Both the position numbers and the translations under genes were made by a program. Below are positions 62,645-64,000 of a stretch of 64,000 nt of DNA, piece after piece (the first letter of the stretch is position 1; the number at the start of each line of letters is the position of its first letter). Where the stretch lies: NCBI GenBank assembly GCA_948567375.1, contig OX419756.1, forward strand, positions 39,446,333 to 39,510,332, in the 5' to 3' direction. The stretch comes from Lunularia cruciata. Taxonomy: Eukaryota; Streptophyta; Marchantiopsida; Lunulariales; Lunulariaceae. The notes beneath the pieces were generated by a model, which did not search any database, was not told where the DNA came from, and saw nothing but the letters and a program-made list of their open reading frames with translations.

Positions 62645-64000
62645 TGGGTACCGTGAAGCTTGGTGGACCCAAGTTTGATGTGGCAAAGTTTGATGTTTTC
62701 ATGGATTACTTGCTATAGGAATGGTAGGTGAAAGGAGTGTTTAGTGCAACTGGTTTGGGTAAACTCTTGAGGGAGAAACCTGAAGATGTGAGACAAAATG
62801 ATTGGGATGATACGCAAGAGCAAGCAAGTGAATTTTGATTCACCTTCAGCCTCATGTTGTCAAGCTAGTGGGGGAGAATTCTGATTGTACCTCCTTGTTT
62901 GATGCACTTCAGAGCAAGTATCATCAGAATCAATTGTCAAATAGATTGTACACCAATCTCAAACTAATCATATTCAAGATGAAACCAAGGACCAACATTA
63001 GAGACCATGTGGATGCATTTTGTGACCTAGTAGTAGACTTGAAAAAATTGGGAGAGGTCTTGAATGAGGAACGGAAGGTGCTGCACTTTTTGGGCTCCTT
63101 GCCGCCGTCCTATCAATCACTTTCATGAGTTTTGTTGCACCATGAGAAAAAGACTATTACCTTTGAAGAGGTGAAAACAACTCTACTTATAGATGACTTA
63201 CAACAAAACTTGTTGCAACCTCAGTTTCATCTTCTACTCAGGGCAATGCTTTGGTTATCCAACATGGGAGACCTCAATGGAGGACTAATAATAGTGATAA
63301 GGGGAAAAGCAAGGCCAGGTCCAGGTCTAAGTCTAGAAGCAAGTCCAAGGAGACAAAACAGGTGACTTGTTGGGGTTGTGGCAAAGTAGGCCATATAAAG
63401 AAGTGTAAAGCTAAGGGCAAAGGAAAGGTAGATGAAGGCTCTTCAACAAACATAGCTTATGCTGATGAGGATATTGATCTAGTGGATGATCAATATGATT
63501 TGTGATGTTATGTTAGTGGATTCTAGGTTGTGCTTGCTTGTACCATATATGCTATATCAAGGAGTTCTTCTATTCACTTTCAACATCAAATGGTTCAGTT
63601 TTGATGTGGAATGATCAACCTTGTCGGATTGAGGGTATTGGATCCGTAAGGATTCAAATGTTTGATGGAGCTATGCATAAGTTCAATGATGTTCAGTTCA
63701 TACTTGACATGAAGAAGAACCTGATTTCCCTTGGAGTATTGCATGCCAAAGGTCATCAATGGAGTGTTGGTGATGGGGTACTTTAAGTCACTTTTGGTGG
63801 AAAGGTTATCTTGCAAGGTAACTTTCAAAAGAATATATTTGTATTGGAGTGCACTATAGTGTGTGGAGAAGCCAATGTCTAGGTCTCAAGATGAGATGAC
63901 TACTGTGTGGCATTCCCGGCTAGGTCATTTGAGTGAGAAGGGTTTGGCTGTCTTGAAAAGAACTGGCTTGCTATTTGGCTTGAAGACTATGAAGTTGGAT
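62645..64000 (+). pseudogene. Copia gag-protease-pre-integrase, disrupted and partial
   Basis: Gag starts at the ATG at 62645 ('MGTVKLGGPKFDVAKFD'), passes stops near 62716 and 62836, and continues in 62835-63128. The knuckle at 63367-63405 reads C-X2-C-X4-H-X3-C, one residue short of the standard HX4C. A protease-region ORF (63538-63786, 'NGSVLMWNDQPCRIEGIGSV', 'KKNLISLGVL') follows a frameshift. The GAG-pre-integrase motif 'WHSRLGHLSEKGL' lies near 63910. The frame is cut by the window end. Confidence 0.85.

Larger units (their letters stand above)
60487..64000 (+). mobile_element. Ty1/copia retrotransposon, continues past the window
   Basis: 5' LTR remainder, PBS, then gag and the start of pol. 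The 3' part lies outside the window. The gag, protease and GAG-pre-integrase order is copia type. The distance from PBS to gag (about 2 kb) is far longer than usual, so extra sequence has probably inserted in the leader. Stops and frameshifts show it is defective. Confidence 0.85.

Overview
The window is nuclear DNA of a land plant. The support is intron-bearing genes with GT-AG splice sites, a chloroplast SKL2 pseudokinase, a membrane-anchored monodehydroascorbate reductase, a PUB62/63-type U-box protein and plant-type chromoviruses. A non-LTR family carrying a restriction-like endonuclease (RLE) domain would fit a seedless plant (bryophyte, lycophyte or fern) better than a flowering plant, but I cannot fix the species.

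Layout. 1-7750: head-to-tail cluster of a complex, non-coding repeat family, interrupted by a solo LTR. 8213-12189 (-): PUB62/63-like U-box gene. 13887-13990: short 3' end of a non-LTR element. 14740-17310 (-): SKL2, head to head with 17963-18346 (+): complex I subunit NDUFS6. 20010-20360 (-): a possible small Lys-rich protein gene. 21529-24813 (-): monodehydroascorbate reductase (MDAR). 25984-39700: nested retroelements, namely a non-LTR copy split by a Ty3/gypsy chromovirus (26352-32951, 5-bp target duplication), an inverted fragment of that family, an eroded second chromovirus family, and the longest non-LTR copy with its reverse transcriptase (RT). 39945-40640: dispersed copy of the first repeat family. 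42012-45235 (-): RNase H2 subunit A, with a non-LTR copy starting about 215 bp upstream of its ATG. 46320-64000: AT-rich DNA and two chromoviruses of one family (47886-52901 and 54980-60486). The second sits inside the 5' LTR of a Ty1/copia element that runs off the window end.

Four multi-exon or single-exon genes (MDAR, SKL2, RNASEH2A, NDUFS6) have reading frames that close exactly through the exon joins I chose. The U-box gene closes in two alternative ways. The genes share no operon-like logic. They are ordinary housekeeping genes (ascorbate recycling, complex I assembly, ribonucleotide removal, chloroplast function, ubiquitin ligation) separated by transposons.

The most interesting signal is in the LTRs of the 47.9-60.5 kb chromovirus family. 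They carry arrays of perfect heat-shock elements (GAAnnTTCnnGAA) directly upstream of a TATA box, which suggests a heat-activated Ty3/gypsy family. Second is a dispersed non-LTR family whose post-RT domain looks like an RLE. All retroelement polyproteins seen here are broken by stops or frameshifts, so any activity would need a better copy elsewhere.
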